A stretch of 64,000 nucleotides of DNA from Amblyomma americanum (taxonomy: Eukaryota > Arthropoda > Arachnida > Ixodida > Ixodidae): positions 115,762,440 to 115,826,439 of the forward strand of contig NC_135497.1 of the NCBI RefSeq assembly GCF_052857255.1, read 5' to 3'. Both the position numbers and the translations under genes were made by a program. Positions 1 to 11,470 of the stretch are shown here, one piece after another. The notes under the pieces were generated by a model. It was not told the origin of the DNA. It did not search any database and worked only from the letters and a program-made list of their open reading frames with translations. Numbering within the stretch: the stretch's first letter is position 1; every line of letters begins with the position of its first letter.

Positions 1-278
1 CGGCCAATGCTAGAGGCATGAATAGAGCGGACACCAAAGCGACACGTACTATAGCTATTCCAAGATAAATAGCAGCAATTAGTTCCTCGTAATGCAGGGA
101 CCAATAAAGTGCCCATTTAGTAACGAACAGTCGCATAGAGCTAGCTCTTTACTTATTGAGCGCAGTCGGTTGACTCCATTGCATTGCTCCCAAGCCCTTA
201 AATTAGCACACTGGCAAAACATACCGGCACGCGCCCGCACATAGGCAGTATTAGATGGAGCATAATGCATAAGGCAGT
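1..278. other. Unassigned sequence
   Basis: I see no gene, RNA or repeat that I recognise here. Positions 270-278 (TAAGGCAGT) are the left copy of the target duplication of the SINE that follows. Confidence 0.5.
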
Positions 279-581
279 TTGGTTGTTGGTTGTTGGGGAA
301 AAGAAATGGCACCGTATCTGTCTCACATCTCGGCGGACAGCTGAGCCGCGCCGATAAAGAAGGAACTAAGAGAAGAAAGGAAGAAAGAAAGAGGTGCCGT
401 ACTGGAAGGCTCCGGAATAATTTCGACCATCTGGGGATCTTTAACGTGCACTGACATCGCACAGCACACGGGCGCCTTCGCGTTTTTCCTCCATCGATAC
501 GCGGCCGCCGTGGTCGGGTTCGAACTCAGGTATTCCGGACCAGTAGCCGTGCGTTCTAACCACTGAGCCACCACGGCGGGT
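279..581 (-). mobile_element. tRNA-derived SINE with target-site duplication
   Basis: This is a near full-length SINE read on the minus strand. It starts with a tRNA-like head at 580 (CCGCCGTGGTGGCTCAGTGG), with a B-box-like GTTCGAACCC near 520. The body contains the tick SINE core (GTGCACGTTAAAGATCCCC, about 430-450) and a pyrimidine-rich stretch, and the 3' tail is made of AACC units. The 9-mer TAAGGCAGT stands at 270-278 and again at 582-590, as expected for a target-site duplication. The two minus-strand reading frames inside it (about 127 and 83 codons) are by-products of the SINE and not genes. The same subfamily recurs at 40111 and 45685. Confidence 0.9.
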
Positions 582-1189
582 TAAGGCAGTCTGTGCCCGA
601 GCGTTTTTTCCAGCGTACTGCGCATTCGCCTTCTAGCAATTGCGACATTGCGAGCCAAGATGAAGGCATGAGGCAAAAAAGAATCAACTTCGGTCATTTG
701 ATGAACTTATCAGTCCGTGCGTCTTTATTTTATAATGCACGAGGTACCATAATTCCGCCTTAGATTCTCGTGCCGCGTGTTTTTGCGACGATGGTGTCAA
801 TTGTTTTCTTTTTTTGTTCCCCTCTGTGGTTGTGAGCCACGCTCGCGTGACTGGGGCCTCACTATAGTGTGCATGGACAGGAAGGTCATCGCACAGAGAG
901 CGCGGACCACTCAAGCTGATACCTATGGAGGCAAATAATTAGCTTTTTTTCTCCCCCTGCGCTTGCCGGGTTGGAGTCTCTTGCTTGAAGCCCCGCTGGC
1001 TTTGTTGCTGGCGGTGGCGTGCTTCATGAGAAACATGCGGAGAGGACGGTGAAGACAGCGGCACTAACTGATCTTTTGTGTGAGTCCTTCGGAGTCAGCC
1101 GAACCTAATGATTCACGCCCGACAGGGTCGGCGCCCTCTTCATGCTGGTGCCCTGTGCGACTGCGACCGCACTGGTCGCCCACCCGAAA
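582..1189. other. Unassigned sequence upstream of PLE remnant
   Basis: No reading frame, RNA or repeat here is recognisable to me. The right part may belong to the 5' portion of the PLE remnant that follows, but its similarity is too low to claim. Confidence 0.4.
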
Positions 1190-1842
1190 GACCGGCACTG
1201 GCCGAAGCGACTGCTTTTCTTTACGTCATCGTTCTCCGCACTCCCGATGGACTTGCCACCACCGTTTACCGAAAGCCTCCACACACCAGCATGCACCTAG
1301 ATTTTAAACCTGCCCACCCCGTTCGTCACAAACGTTCCGCCGTGTTCGCGCTATTCAACCGGGCAACTCGTCTGTGTTCCATTCCCGGTCTGCGTTCTTC
1401 GAGCAGCAAAAAATAAAAAAAAAATTCGCGTAGACCTCGAAAACAATGGCTATCCATGGCAACAGCTACGAAACCAAGAACGCCGCTCTCTGCAATCTGC
1501 ACAGCTTCTGTCCGTTGGTTGGACAAGTCAAGCGCGCGAATGCGCCTTACACTCCGCGGAACAAGTGGCACTCTGGCACAATAAATGCCAAATACGACGT
1601 GCGCGTGGCGCACGTGCCGTCCAGCAAGTTGAAACGTTGAAACAACAGCTGTGTCGTGCAAAGATCGTCCGGAACGCAAATGTTACCCCAGAATTATGCA
1701 CAAGATCCCCTGCAAAACCAGTGCTGTTTTACGTATTGGAGAGTCAGACGAATTTAAAGAAGAAAAAGAGAGCATAAAGAAATTTGTTGACCTAAGTGAG
1801 GTGAGGCGAAAGCCTTCATGCGCGGTGTTGCTGCTTGTGTAA
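1190..1842 (+). pseudogene. Penelope-like element remnant: end of reverse transcriptase to GIY-YIG region
   Basis: The frame through 1230-1380 reads ATTVYRKPPHTSMHLDF, then HKRSAVFALFNRA. This matches the conserved block at the C-terminal end of PLE reverse transcriptases (consensus-like VYRKPTHTD...HP..HKRSVV..LF.RA). Further on, another frame gives VRVAHVPSSKLKR (about 1596-1637). A third stretch gives CRAKDRPERKCYPRIMHKIP, then IGES (about 1651-1750), which corresponds to the linker and start of the GIY-YIG nuclease. Several stops and at least two frame changes separate the blocks, and the catalytic YIG motif is eroded. It is a dead copy. Family assignment is firm at the RT block and weaker for the nuclease part. 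Confidence 0.75.
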
Positions 1843-2004
1843 CTGATGTGTGGTTAGGACGTTAATTAAGTGCACAATTGTTTGTGAATCTTAAATGCTG
1901 GAGACACTGGAGGGCATTTGGGAGGCATCCGTCTGATTCGACGCCTTTCTGCAAACACTCTCCAGCGTCCCCAGATAAAGAAAACTACATGTGCGTTGGC
2001 AGGA
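1843..2004. other. Spacer between PLE remnant and SINE
   Basis: Short A/T-biased stretch with nothing recognisable. It may be the 3' untranslated end of the preceding PLE remnant. Confidence 0.3.
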
Positions 2005-2171
2005 AGTAGCGTAGTCCTTAGCACGCTCAGCTGCGGAACGGGAAGGGTGGTTGCTCGAATCTCATCGTGCACGAAGATTTTTTTTTTCTTATCGAGTTGA
2101 ACAGTGCCACGGACGCACGGACGTACGGACACCGTGAGTGTGAGCCATTAAAGGCTATCGCCTTAAAAGAC
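2005..2171 (+). mobile_element. tRNA-derived SINE, second family
   Basis: A tRNA-like head (GCGTAGTCCTTAGCACGCTC, from about 2009) is followed by a B-box-like GCTCGAATCTC near 2051 and a body with ACGGACG repeats (2110-2130). It ends in GGCTATCGCCTTAAAAG. The head resembles a tRNA (A-box and B-box spacing) but carries mismatches and has no tRNA 3' half, so it is a SINE and not a tRNA gene. The body differs from the SINEs at 279 and 5419. Confidence 0.7.
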
Positions 2172-2428
2172 GACGTCATCCAATGCTGCACGTCCTCCAG
2201 CGCCCTTGCAGAGGATTCTGTAGTGGTTAAGCACGCCACTGGCTGAGAAAACGCCACAATCTTGGACACAAAGAAATCTTTATCATCACGTTGGCATTTG
2301 AAATCTTTACATCCAAGTTACCAAGAATGGTATTAACAGGACGAACGGTAATCTTCTCGATAACTACACCCACTCACTGAGCTGTCAAGTGCATATACTA
2401 TAAGATGCAGCCCATTCCGTTCATCCTC

Positions 2429-2480
2429 CTAGTGAACAAGGGACTCGTAGGGGTCCCGAAACGTCATGTTTTAAAACTTT
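2429..2480 (+). ncRNA. Hammerhead-ribozyme-like relic (PLE-type tail)
   Basis: The order of parts is CTAGTGA (compare CTGATGA of the hammerhead core), a 5-bp stem GGGAC/GTCCC (2440-2444 with 2453-2457), then GAAACGTC (2458-2465). PLEs are known to carry short type I hammerhead motifs in their terminal repeats, usually with this stem followed by GAAAC. The first core strand has two substitutions, so self-cleavage is unlikely. No stem I or stem III was proven by eye. Confidence 0.4.
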
Positions 2481-5089
2481 TTCTTCTTTGGCCGTTGTAT
2501 GTTTTCTTCAACAACCAACCTTCATTTCTGAACGAAATGAACAATACCGGACAGTACAGAAGGTCTTCCACTCTTGAGGTGCATGGACTGCCTTCGCATG
2601 CCAACGAGGATCTAACTGCTGCTTGGTCAGACCTTAAGCCAACAAACGTGGCATCCCGTCTTTTATCCCGTGTCAACTTATTGCGGCGCACCGGTTGCCT
2701 GTGCGTGGTAATAAACCTGTACGTGTCCTTATTGAATCTGAAAAGTTGCCGAGCGAGACGCGCGATTGTCAGCCTGCCTGAAAATGCGGGAACTGACACA
2801 GAGCGGTCCTTCTCAGGAAATTTGACGAAATGACAAAGAGCTGTTCTGAGCGACGCGAACGGCTACAAAGGCCAAGGCCTACACATTTGTATGGATCAAG
2901 GATAGCAGGATTTTCATGCGCTGAAAAAAAGGCGAGCGTGCTTTTCGTGTGTTTCAAAGGTCTGATTTGTGCCATTAGCTAACGTTGTTCAGAAGAATAG
3001 ACTGGTGGTCGAGTTGGTTCATGACTAGTGGAAAAAGGCGCATGAGACGGACAGACCAAAACAATGAAACGGACATGTACATGGTGACTGCAATTGAGGA
3101 AAAGTTAACTGCGCAGTCAATTAAATCACGTAGCTATACACCGGAACGTGCAAACGTCTAGCGCATCACGCTCAGCACACACGCGCACACTGATCCGGAT
3201 GTCAGACTGGTCTAATTGCGCCAAAAAAAATAGAAGAACGCTGCCGCTAGCTTACACGATAATACTCTATACGCTCTGAAAAACTGCGCAAGTTGACTGG
3301 CGATGGCATGCTAATAAGCCGCTTGAGAAGTGGCAATAGTCGACGGCTGGTTTCTACTGAGACCATATAACTGTACAAGCTAAAAAACGTTTAAACAACA
3401 CATACTCTCGAAGCTTCTATATTAACCAGCATGCAAGGACAGCTATATCGACACCAAAACATGCGTTGCCAACCAGAACCTCTACCAACCTTTGCCGTGC
3501 GGCCTACGAGCACTTGGATGACATTTAGGCAACGTATACTTAGCCACGAATTCCTGCTTCGCAGCCGTGCGCAGACATGCGCCTCACAGCGATAACAGCA
3601 CGGTTATAACAGAGGCGCGGGCCACGAGGCGTGCTACAAGGCCAGAAACAAAGAATCCTTGCTCTCTGGACGCTGCCAGTGCTGCACAAGCAAATGCGGA
3701 ACGTCAAACACGGCAGGTGCTGGCAAAGAACAGAGCGGTGCTCCTTCCCCCGATTTTCCTGCTACGCGCTGCGTGCTGGGGAAAAGAGTGTGATCGCGTG
3801 GGACAAAGGTGGTCTGAGAGAAACAATTTTTTTTTCATAGAGGCGCGGGATCCCTGAGTAGCGTTGCACGCAGATGACCTTGGAGAATAAAAAACAAAGG
3901 TTTTTTTCTTCAAGTCGCGGGGGTCACCGAGAAGTTTGTTGCACGGCCGATTTCAATTTAACGTATAGATCACCCGTCCTCAGTCACTGTCACCTTTACA
4001 CTTGCCGAGAAAATTCAAAACATCAAAACTACACTGAGACGACAGTTTCGTTAATGTACGCGACCCTCTGCGCTTCCAATGGTTTTTTAGTTTTATGGCA
4101 TTCAGCCTCTGGGAAAGTGTGAAGACGTCAAAACCAAAAAAAGGCGATATGGTAATGAGAAGAAAGTTATAGTCGGAACACAGAACCGGGGATATAGAGA
4201 GGAAAAAATAACTCACTGCAGCGAATGCGTATTGCTCACGCTCTCACTGTAATTCTTGGATTGGAATCCGGAGCATGCTCTACGCTGTCATCGCGCATTA
4301 AAAAAGGGTAAAATAAAGGGTAAAGGGTAAAATAAAGATGCTACAACGTGCAGACAGGATCAGGATAGCAAGAAAAAAAAGCTGGAAATTAGGAGGTACG
4401 ATGGTGATTATCACCTTCCTGTATGTTAGTAGGCACTAGTAAATATAGCTATGAAACTCTCCTATGTTACTGTCCAAAATATCCAGAAAGTAGCCAGGGG
4501 GCCAACCGAAATTTTTTAGTCGACAGGCGCTCCAGAAAGCTAACTAACTGAGCGCAAAGTAGCCACAGACTTTAACCCTGGCAGTGAGTTCGATGACTTG
4601 AGATAAATTCTTGGGCTGAAGACCGAGCATACATGAGGAGAGAGAGAAACAAGCGATTTCGAGGAAGCAAAACAATTGGACCAAGACAGCAATAAAGAAG
4701 AATGGCGAAAAGATAATAATACATAGCCCACTAAAAAGCCCGTGACCGAAATGACAGCTGCAAGGCAAACTTTCCGGTCGTCGATCTTAAGAAGACGGAT
4801 TACACGGCTCCCCTTACGACGCTTGAATGAAGGCAGGATGAGAGGCTCATATTATGGATCGAAGTTGTATACAAAAAGCGGATAACGGGAAGTGAAACGT
4901 TTGCATGTGTTCTGAATAGAGCAATAGTATTTCCTGGAAGCCTGCGATTTGGTTTTGGAAAGAACCTACTAGGTAAGTCATATGAAAAGGCGGAAATATT
5001 CTCGTTAGTTTTTGTGAGATCTGAAATTTGATGCGGCTAAACAGTTTTAGGCAGTCAATGACACCACGGACAAGTTTAAAGAGAACGTT
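2481..5089. other. Intergenic sequence without recognisable genes
   Basis: The reading frames here look like chance. Minor items: a degraded copy of the CTAGTTGGT-type flank motif at about 3007-3030 (CGAGTTGGTTCAT) and short GGGTAAA/AATAAAG direct repeats at 4305-4337. At 4540-4800 a minus-strand frame of 63-74 codons shows no family likeness. Confidence 0.4.
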
Positions 5090-5418
5090 AGGCCTGCTTT
5101 ATGAGCTTATGGACTAGTAGCAATGCTAGCCGTGGCAGTAATAGTAGAAGTAGTAGCAGTTGAAGCAGCGGTAGGAGTAGTATTTTAGGCAGAAGTAGTA
5201 GCAGTATTAGTTGTAGCAGCATTAGTATAATGGTTTTGCAGTAAAACCAACAGCAGTCGTGGCGGGGTAGGAGCAGCAGTAGTCGTAGAGGCAGTATTAG
5301 TTGTAGTAATTGTAGTAGTGGTAGTATTGGTAGTATTACTAGCAGTTGCAGTAGTAATAGTTTTAATAATGGCAGTATACAAGTAGTAGCAACAGTAGCA
5401 ATAGCAGCAGTAGTATTT
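5090..5418. repeat. Degenerate TAG/CAG-type triplet repeat, left part
   Basis: Imperfect runs of AGT, AGC and GTA triplets extend leftwards from the SINE at 5419. They belong to the same triplet locus as 5647-6213 but are much more diverged. Confidence 0.75.
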
Positions 5419-5646
5419 GGTTTGGGGGGTTCAACGTCCCAAAGCGGTTCACTCTTTGGGGACGCCGTAGCGGAGGGCTCCGGATAATTTAGGCCACCTG
5501 AGGTTCTTTAACGTGCATTGACGTCGCACAGTACACGAGCCTCTAGCACTTCGCCTCTATCGAAATGCGACAGCCGCAGCCGGGATCGAACCCGCGTCTT
5601 TCGGGTCAGCAGCCGAGCGCCATAACCACTGAGCAGCCGCGGCGGC
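5419..5646 (-). mobile_element. Ruka-type tRNA-derived SINE
   Basis: Read on the minus strand, the tRNA-like head begins at about 5646 (GCCGCCGCGGCTGCTCAGTGG). The head contains GCTGACCCGAAAGACGCGGG and B-box GTTCGATCCC. The body includes GCACGTTAAAGAACCTCAGG and ends with CGCTTTGGGACGTTGAACCC at about 5425. The copy is full length (about 228 bp) and its head lies directly against the TAG tract. Confidence 0.9.
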
Positions 5647-5703
<57 letters not shown>

Positions 5704-5865
5704 TGGTGGTGGTGGTGGTGGCAGTAGTACTAGTAGTAGTGGTGGTAGTGGTGTGGGGGTGATGGTGGTGATGGTGGTAGTAATGGTGGTGGTGATGGTC
5801 GTCGTAGTAGCACTAGTAGTAGTAGTAGTAGTAGTAGTAGCAGCAGTAGTAGTAGTAGCAGCAGC

Positions 5866-5922
<57 letters not shown>

Positions 5923-6145
5923 GGTCGTCGTCGTAGTAGTATTAGTAGTAGTAGTAGTCGTAGCAGTAGTGCTAGTAGTAGTAGTAGTAGTAATAGTAGT
6001 GGTGGTGGTGGTAGCAGTGCTGGTGGTGGTGGTGGTCGTCGTCGTCGTCGTAGTAGTAGTAGTAGTAGTAATAGTAGTGGTGCTGGTGGTAGTAGTGATG
6101 CTGATGGTACCAGTGGTGGTGGTGGTGGTGGTGGCCGTAGTAGTA

Positions 6146-6213
<68 letters not shown>
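5647..6213. repeat. Long (TAG)n microsatellite with GGT, CGT and CAG variants
   Basis: About 567 bp of almost pure TAG/AGT triplets with islands of GGT, TCG and CAG. Because the tract is a triplet repeat without stops in several frames, it yields long poly-Thr, poly-Leu, poly-Tyr and poly-Val frames on both strands (up to 224 codons). None of these should be read as genes. Confidence 0.95.
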
Positions 6214-6214
<1 letters not shown>

Positions 6215-6458
6215 CCGCCATGGTGGCTCAATAGTCACGGCACTCGGCTGCTGACCCGAGAGACGCGAGTTCGATCCCGGCCGCGGCGGTCGAATTTCGA
6301 TGGAGGCGAAATTCTAGAGGCCCGTGTAGTGTGCGATGTCAGTGCACATTAAAGAACCCCAGGTGGCCTAAATTACCCGGAGCCCTTCACTATGGCGTCC
6401 CTCATAGCCTGATAACTTGAGTCGCTTTGGCACGGTAAACCCCCATAAACCATAAACC
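6214..6458 (+). mobile_element. Ruka-type tRNA-derived SINE
   Basis: Full-length plus-strand copy. The head GCCGCCATGGTGGCTCAATA lies directly against the TAG tract, and the B-box GTTCGATCCC is at about 6270. The body includes CATTAAAGAACCCCAGG near 6347, and the 3' end is GGTAAACCCCCATAAACCATAAACC. It faces away from the copy at 5419-5646, so the two SINE heads look at each other across the microsatellite. Confidence 0.92.
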
Positions 6459-6600
6459 GTAGTAGTGGTGGTAGTAGTGGTGATGGTCGTAGTAGTACTA
6501 GTAGTAGTCGTGGTAGTAGTAGGGGTGGTGTTAGCGAAAGGAGCAGTACCAAAAGTCGTCGTAGTAGTAGAGGTGCTGGAAGCGGCAAAAATAATAATAA
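6459..6600. repeat. Degenerate TAG/GGT triplet repeat, right part
   Basis: Continuation of the triplet locus after the SINE, with AGTAGT and GGTGGT units and an AATAATAATAA end at about 6590-6600. Confidence 0.7.
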
Positions 6601-8562
6601 CAGCCCGATTGTGAAATTTTTCACTATTGTCAGCAAGGTACCGTCTAAATGCACCACTTAAAACCGACGACATGGCTGGATCCAGTGAGCGACGAGGCAA
6701 AGCACTCGCTTGGCAGCTCCTTGGGCCATGTTTCTTTGTTCGTCGGTTTCAAAACAACCATTCCGAGGCCTACTGTAAGCGAAAAACATGGCCTGTTGTG
6801 CAGGAACCACACAGCACTGTACCGAATCGAGAGTACTGAACCGAAAATCGCAAAGAGAATTTTAAAAAGTGATGACATTAGAATCTTAAGGTAAGCTTTC
6901 AAGCTAAAATTGCTTAAACGCAGAGTCTGGAATCTTTCAGCAACATATTTGCCGCAGTCCATGTGAGCAAAAAAATAATTAAAAAGAATAAATATTATTT
7001 TCCTCAGTGTATTGGAGCTTGACACAGCAGGCATTTTTAGCATGAATTTCCCAGAATATAGAGTGAAATACCGCTCGGACGAACGTCACTTAAGCGAACT
7101 TTTCAGCTAAATTTTCGCGAAATCCCCCGCGGGAACCCCATTGTGTTCTATACAAAAATCTGCTCCAGACGAATGCGTTTCAGTACATTGCAACTTTCAC
7201 TTCACCGAACATTTTTCGAAGCATTAACGTACTGCTTCCGAGCCGGAATGCATAATTTCGGCGAACATGAAGTAATTTGCGTCATTCTCGTCATTTCCAC
7301 TGCGTTGAGACTGGACGTCGCCGCAGACAAAGCGTTGTGCTTACGATCGCCATACAGTAATATGTGCTATCCCGAACCCAACACGTACGTACATCGTAAA
7401 GCGTTGAAAATAAAGCTCGCAAGAACCGCATGCCCCGCGCAGTGCTGTACCGATTAAGGGGCTTTGCGGACGCTGTTCTCTTCAAACACTTTTCTTTTCC
7501 TTTTCTTTGTGTAACGTGTAGCAGCCCAATCTGTGAAGCTAGCTTTCGATTTTCGTCTATGACTTTCATGTCCTCTTATGGCAGCAACGAGCCCGCCTCC
7601 TTCTCACCCGCCTCTTCCCCTTGCAGTCTGTGTGGCAAACAGCGACGCTTCCCAGAAACGTCGGCCGCTCCGAGCCGCTGTCTGCTCTCCCAGCTGCCCC
7701 AGATAGAGCGTCGATAAAGTAGCGAGGATGTTATCTGGGAGGCTCTCATCTCGTTCGGTGCTAGACGACATCGCGTGAGCTGCCGGGCTTAAGTGGGAAC
7801 CGCCTCCACTTTCGCGGATTAATGATCTTATTTGCAGAGATGCCTCGCCGCGCAAAATCCTCCCCGAGGGCTCATCGATGGACGGAGAGGCTGGCCGAGT
7901 GGCCCGCCAGCTCGGGCCCCGCCGGTCCATGGCCGTCGCCGTTTCGTAGCTCCTTTTGTTTTACACGCGTGTGATGTAATAAGGGGCACGCGCTCTTCAA
8001 CAGCCTTTTTTATCCGCGGTCTTGTTTCCCGTGCACTATGCGGCAGGATTAACGCAGGACGTCTGAACAGTTTCGCAACAACTGCAGTATCAATTTTCTT
8101 TAGTTTATATTTTGGTGCTATATTCCGAATTAGGGAATGCGAAAAGGGAGCTGTACATGTATGCGACACGTTTGTCTTTTTATTATGAAAAGTTTTTTTC
8201 AGAAGAAAACATGAGAAAAAGCTCCGATTACGAAATTTTGAGAAATAGGAATTATCTCCCGCGACCTCTGAATTAATAGAAAAGCTTTTATGCTGGCTAA
8301 TAAAGCTTGGAAGACAAAATTGAATTCAAGAAATAGCACAGTATACGCCAGGTTAGGCTAGAGATCCCAAATGAGGTCCGCACGCTGATCAAGAAATTCA
8401 TTTGAGAAGTCTAGATTCTGGCAACTGGCCTGGAGCTCTACGCTATGTCGTTTCTCATAGCCGATGTTCTAGCATTCGGATGCAAGTATTATTGGAATTT
8501 CTTAAACTTATATTTCTGACTTCAGGAAAAAAGGAATGTATTGGCGCGAACAGAAAACGTAG
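6601..8562. other. Intergenic sequence, CpG-rich at about 7570-8060
   Basis: No family is recognisable in the reading frames. The stretch 7570-8060 is rich in CpG compared with its neighbours and could be an unmethylated or promoter-like patch, but no first exon was identified there. Confidence 0.35.
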
Positions 8563-8820
8563 AAGGGGATGATGATGCATTTTTATGGCACAAGGGCAGC
8601 TTTGGCTAAAAAGCGCCATGACACAAGGTCTTTTCATATATACAAACTGGGGTTAAAGAACCATTTCTCAAGTATTTTACTGCACATAAGTTGAGTACCA
8701 GGCCAGGGGAAAGCTTGTACCTATTCTGTCACCGGTTGGTACCCGCAGACACTGGGGATCGAACGCAGCACCTCCCGCATGCAAGGCTGGTGCTCAGACC
8801 GCTAGGCCGTTGCGGCGATC
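8563..8820 (-). mobile_element. tRNA-derived SINE, third family
   Basis: On the minus strand the head starts at about 8820 (GCCGCAACGGCCTAGCGGTC) with B-box-like GCGTTCGATCCCC at about 8765. The body continues through ACCAACCGGTGACAGAATAG and ends in AAATGCATCATCATC near 8565. Head, body and tail differ from the Ruka-type copies. Confidence 0.65.
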
Positions 8821-11470
8821 AGAAAAAAGAAAAAAAGAAACAGGTGCCCGAATTAAACGTGCACCGGTTATTCATGACCATCGCAACAGTTGCGAGACCG
8901 GAAAGCCTAATACGTCTTGTTCTTTTTGCGCACTGCCAAAAAATCAGGAGACTCAGTTGCATTCTTGCGTTAAACACAACACGCTGACGAAGTTTTTTTT
9001 TTTTTTCTGCGAGTGAGTGTGTGAGCCTGTGTGATGTAGTTAATAAAGAACTAGTAGCACGGTACTCGCATGTGCCGCCTCCGTAAAAAATTCACTTTCC
9101 AGACAGTTCCTTTGCAGGCTTTCGCAAGAACTGCGGAAGAAAGGTTTCTTCGGGCTGTGCTCTCTTCTCCCTTTTCTATATGCGCTTTCCTCAACGTATG
9201 TCGGCAAGAGAAATGGGCGGGCTGTGTCCGACCTGCACACAGGGAAACCATGCGCGAAGGCGGAGCAAGGACACACACTTGCTTTTTCTAGCGCATTCGG
9301 GAGGGGGGGGGGGGGGGGGGGGGGGTAGGCTGCGGGAACAGCGTGCGTGGGTGACACTGAAGAAGTGAAGCCGTTCTTCGCAACAAAGAGTCCGTCGGGT
9401 CCGTGCAACAAAACTCACTGATAACAAAGTTCCGATCGCAACGCGATGGCCGCTCGTACCCTGAGCCTGCCAGCGACATAAACGTAAAACTTTAAGCGAG
9501 CCGACCCGCCTCGACATCTTGTGTTTGCGTTAGCCATACGCAGGCGCCTCCGCAGTCGCATTTATTATGCCGCGTCCGACGACATTCCTTTTCATATACT
9601 CGCCGAGCTGGCGGCACGTATTGATCCGGCGGTGACCGCGCGACGGATGCAGACAGGCAGCTTCGCCGGGTGCAGCGCGTGTGCGCGTTTCGCCTGCAAA
9701 TGCGAGCCAGCAGAGACCTTCAGTGCGTCGCTGCCCGGCTGCCTTCTCGCCTCTATTCAAACCGTCTTTTCCTCAACCTGTTCCGAGTAATTTCGCTGCA
9801 AAACGCAGATTACAAACATGAATGCACTGAACATACGTAGTACATTAACGCTTTATTATGTTTTGGAACCTGCCATTGGAAATAAAGGTGCGAAAGATCC
9901 GCCTATAGGCCTCTGTGTGGTCGCTCTAGAGGGAAATCGATTTTTGGTCAAGCATGTATCTGCAGCTAGACACTATTTCAGGCATCTTTCGGATGGGAAT
10001 GAGCGAAACTTGGACCGTATATTCCTCGCACCTGGATAATCTGACCCCGAGTTGTGCGGCCAGCTCTTCGGATTCGTACGTGCTCGCATAATAAGGCTGC
10101 CCCAATTGCATATGGTGAAACTGTCGCCCTATGCAAGACATCATATCGATCGCAAACTTTCTGATTCTTTTAGTTTCATTCAGAACCCGAGAGTCCTGCA
10201 GATTTTGTTTTTATAATTCAGCTGACGCTTGTGCGCCGCTTCAGTTTCTAATCCAATTTGCACCTACACTTTTATTAAATAAAAGTGTCCTATATACGGG
10301 TTTGTCTTCCCTTCGGGGGTCATAATTATCTGTTCTAGCCGCCAGCGGACTCTCCTCTGCTGCCTGTTTAGCAACTCGGGAATACGATACGCTTAATGAT
10401 ACGGCGTCCAGCAGGGACGCTGCATTTTCCTGCCTCTGTTGCTTGCGCTTGCCTGCTCTCATCGCTGCGGTGATTTATTGCGCATTTTATGCCCCCGCTC
10501 CCCATCGAAAAGATGGCTCGCATTTCTGCGCGGACAAGACTAGCGCGGCGCGCTTACAACACCGAGCTTCCCATTATATGTTGCAGCTCCAGCGGGTTTT
10601 TGATGGAGAGAGAAAGGTGGGCGCGCAGTGAGCGGCGGAGGATGCACAAAGCACAGCGCTGTATTATTAGCAGTCAATCTCACGGCGTGCATTTTTCTTT
10701 CTCACGTCACTCAATACTACCGTGCCCTCTCTGTTTCTTTTTTTCTATTTTGGCAAGGGTAAAAAAAAAGGGGGGGGGGGGGGCGGAAGGCGAGCTTAAT
10801 ATTCGGACACGAACTTCCTGTGTTCTTTTCTTTATCGATGTAAGCCTCTTTTTTTCTGGAAGGAAGGCGGAAAATTGTCCCCGAAGTGCTTCTTAATGGT
10901 ATTTAGCTGTGGCTGTCACTCCTCATCTATGCAATGCGGAAGAGATTGCGTGCCTGCTGGCTGCTGAATGCGAATAGTTTCTTTTTTTTCCCCGAAACGA
11001 AGCTAAAAGCAAACCAAGAAAAACGCAAAAGTTTGTTATCCGCACAAAGTGTAGCGCTATCCATGCTGATATTTATGTGCTTAACATGTTAGAGCAACTT
11101 TACACCATGATGTAATGAGCCTTTATGCAGATAATGTAGTCAATATCGACAAGTAGACTTTGGATTTGAGTCTTTTCGATGTAAAACTCTAGATTTGCCT
11201 CAACTTTGTTCAGAAACTTTTTTCTGCAGTTGTTTTTAAGCTATATAGTCTTGAATGTATTGCTGAGAAATGATTATGCTATGAGTGCAGCAGAAAAACA
11301 ATTCGAACTTTCATTGTGCGTAATCGAAGGCATTGCTGTGCTTCAACATAAGCAAGTAAATGCGAATAGCAGGCTTCTGTCGCAAGCACTGACGTGGCAG
11401 CCTTCATTTCTAATGTTCACACTTCGGCAGCGGAAAAGTGAACTGGTTAGAATGTATGGTTGACTTGGTC
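8821..11470. other. Intergenic sequence with poly-G tracts
   Basis: Nothing recognisable as a gene. It holds a run of 23 G at 9303-9325 and an A9-G13-type run at about 10761-10783. CpG-rich patches lie at 9480-9760 and 10330-10630. The frame at 11206-11463 (85 codons, hydrophobic start) has no family likeness. Confidence 0.35.
9303..9325. repeat. Poly-G tract
   Basis: Uninterrupted run of 23 G. Similar C or G runs recur at 41175-41195, 49262-49280 and 53701-53716. Exact length in the assembly may be unreliable. Confidence 0.9.

Noticed and set aside
4305..4337. Minisatellite of GGGTAAA units
   Set aside because: Only a few imperfect units, too short to call.
5557..6238. Long poly-Thr, poly-Leu, poly-Tyr and poly-Val frames on both strands
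   Set aside because: They are translations of a TAG triplet microsatellite that is free of stops in several frames, and they run into SINE sequence.
6214..6290. tRNA gene at the SINE head
   Set aside because: A-box and B-box are present but there is no proper acceptor stem or tRNA 3' end, and the SINE body follows. The same holds for the heads at 580, 2005, 5646, 8820, 25457, 30979 and 52183.
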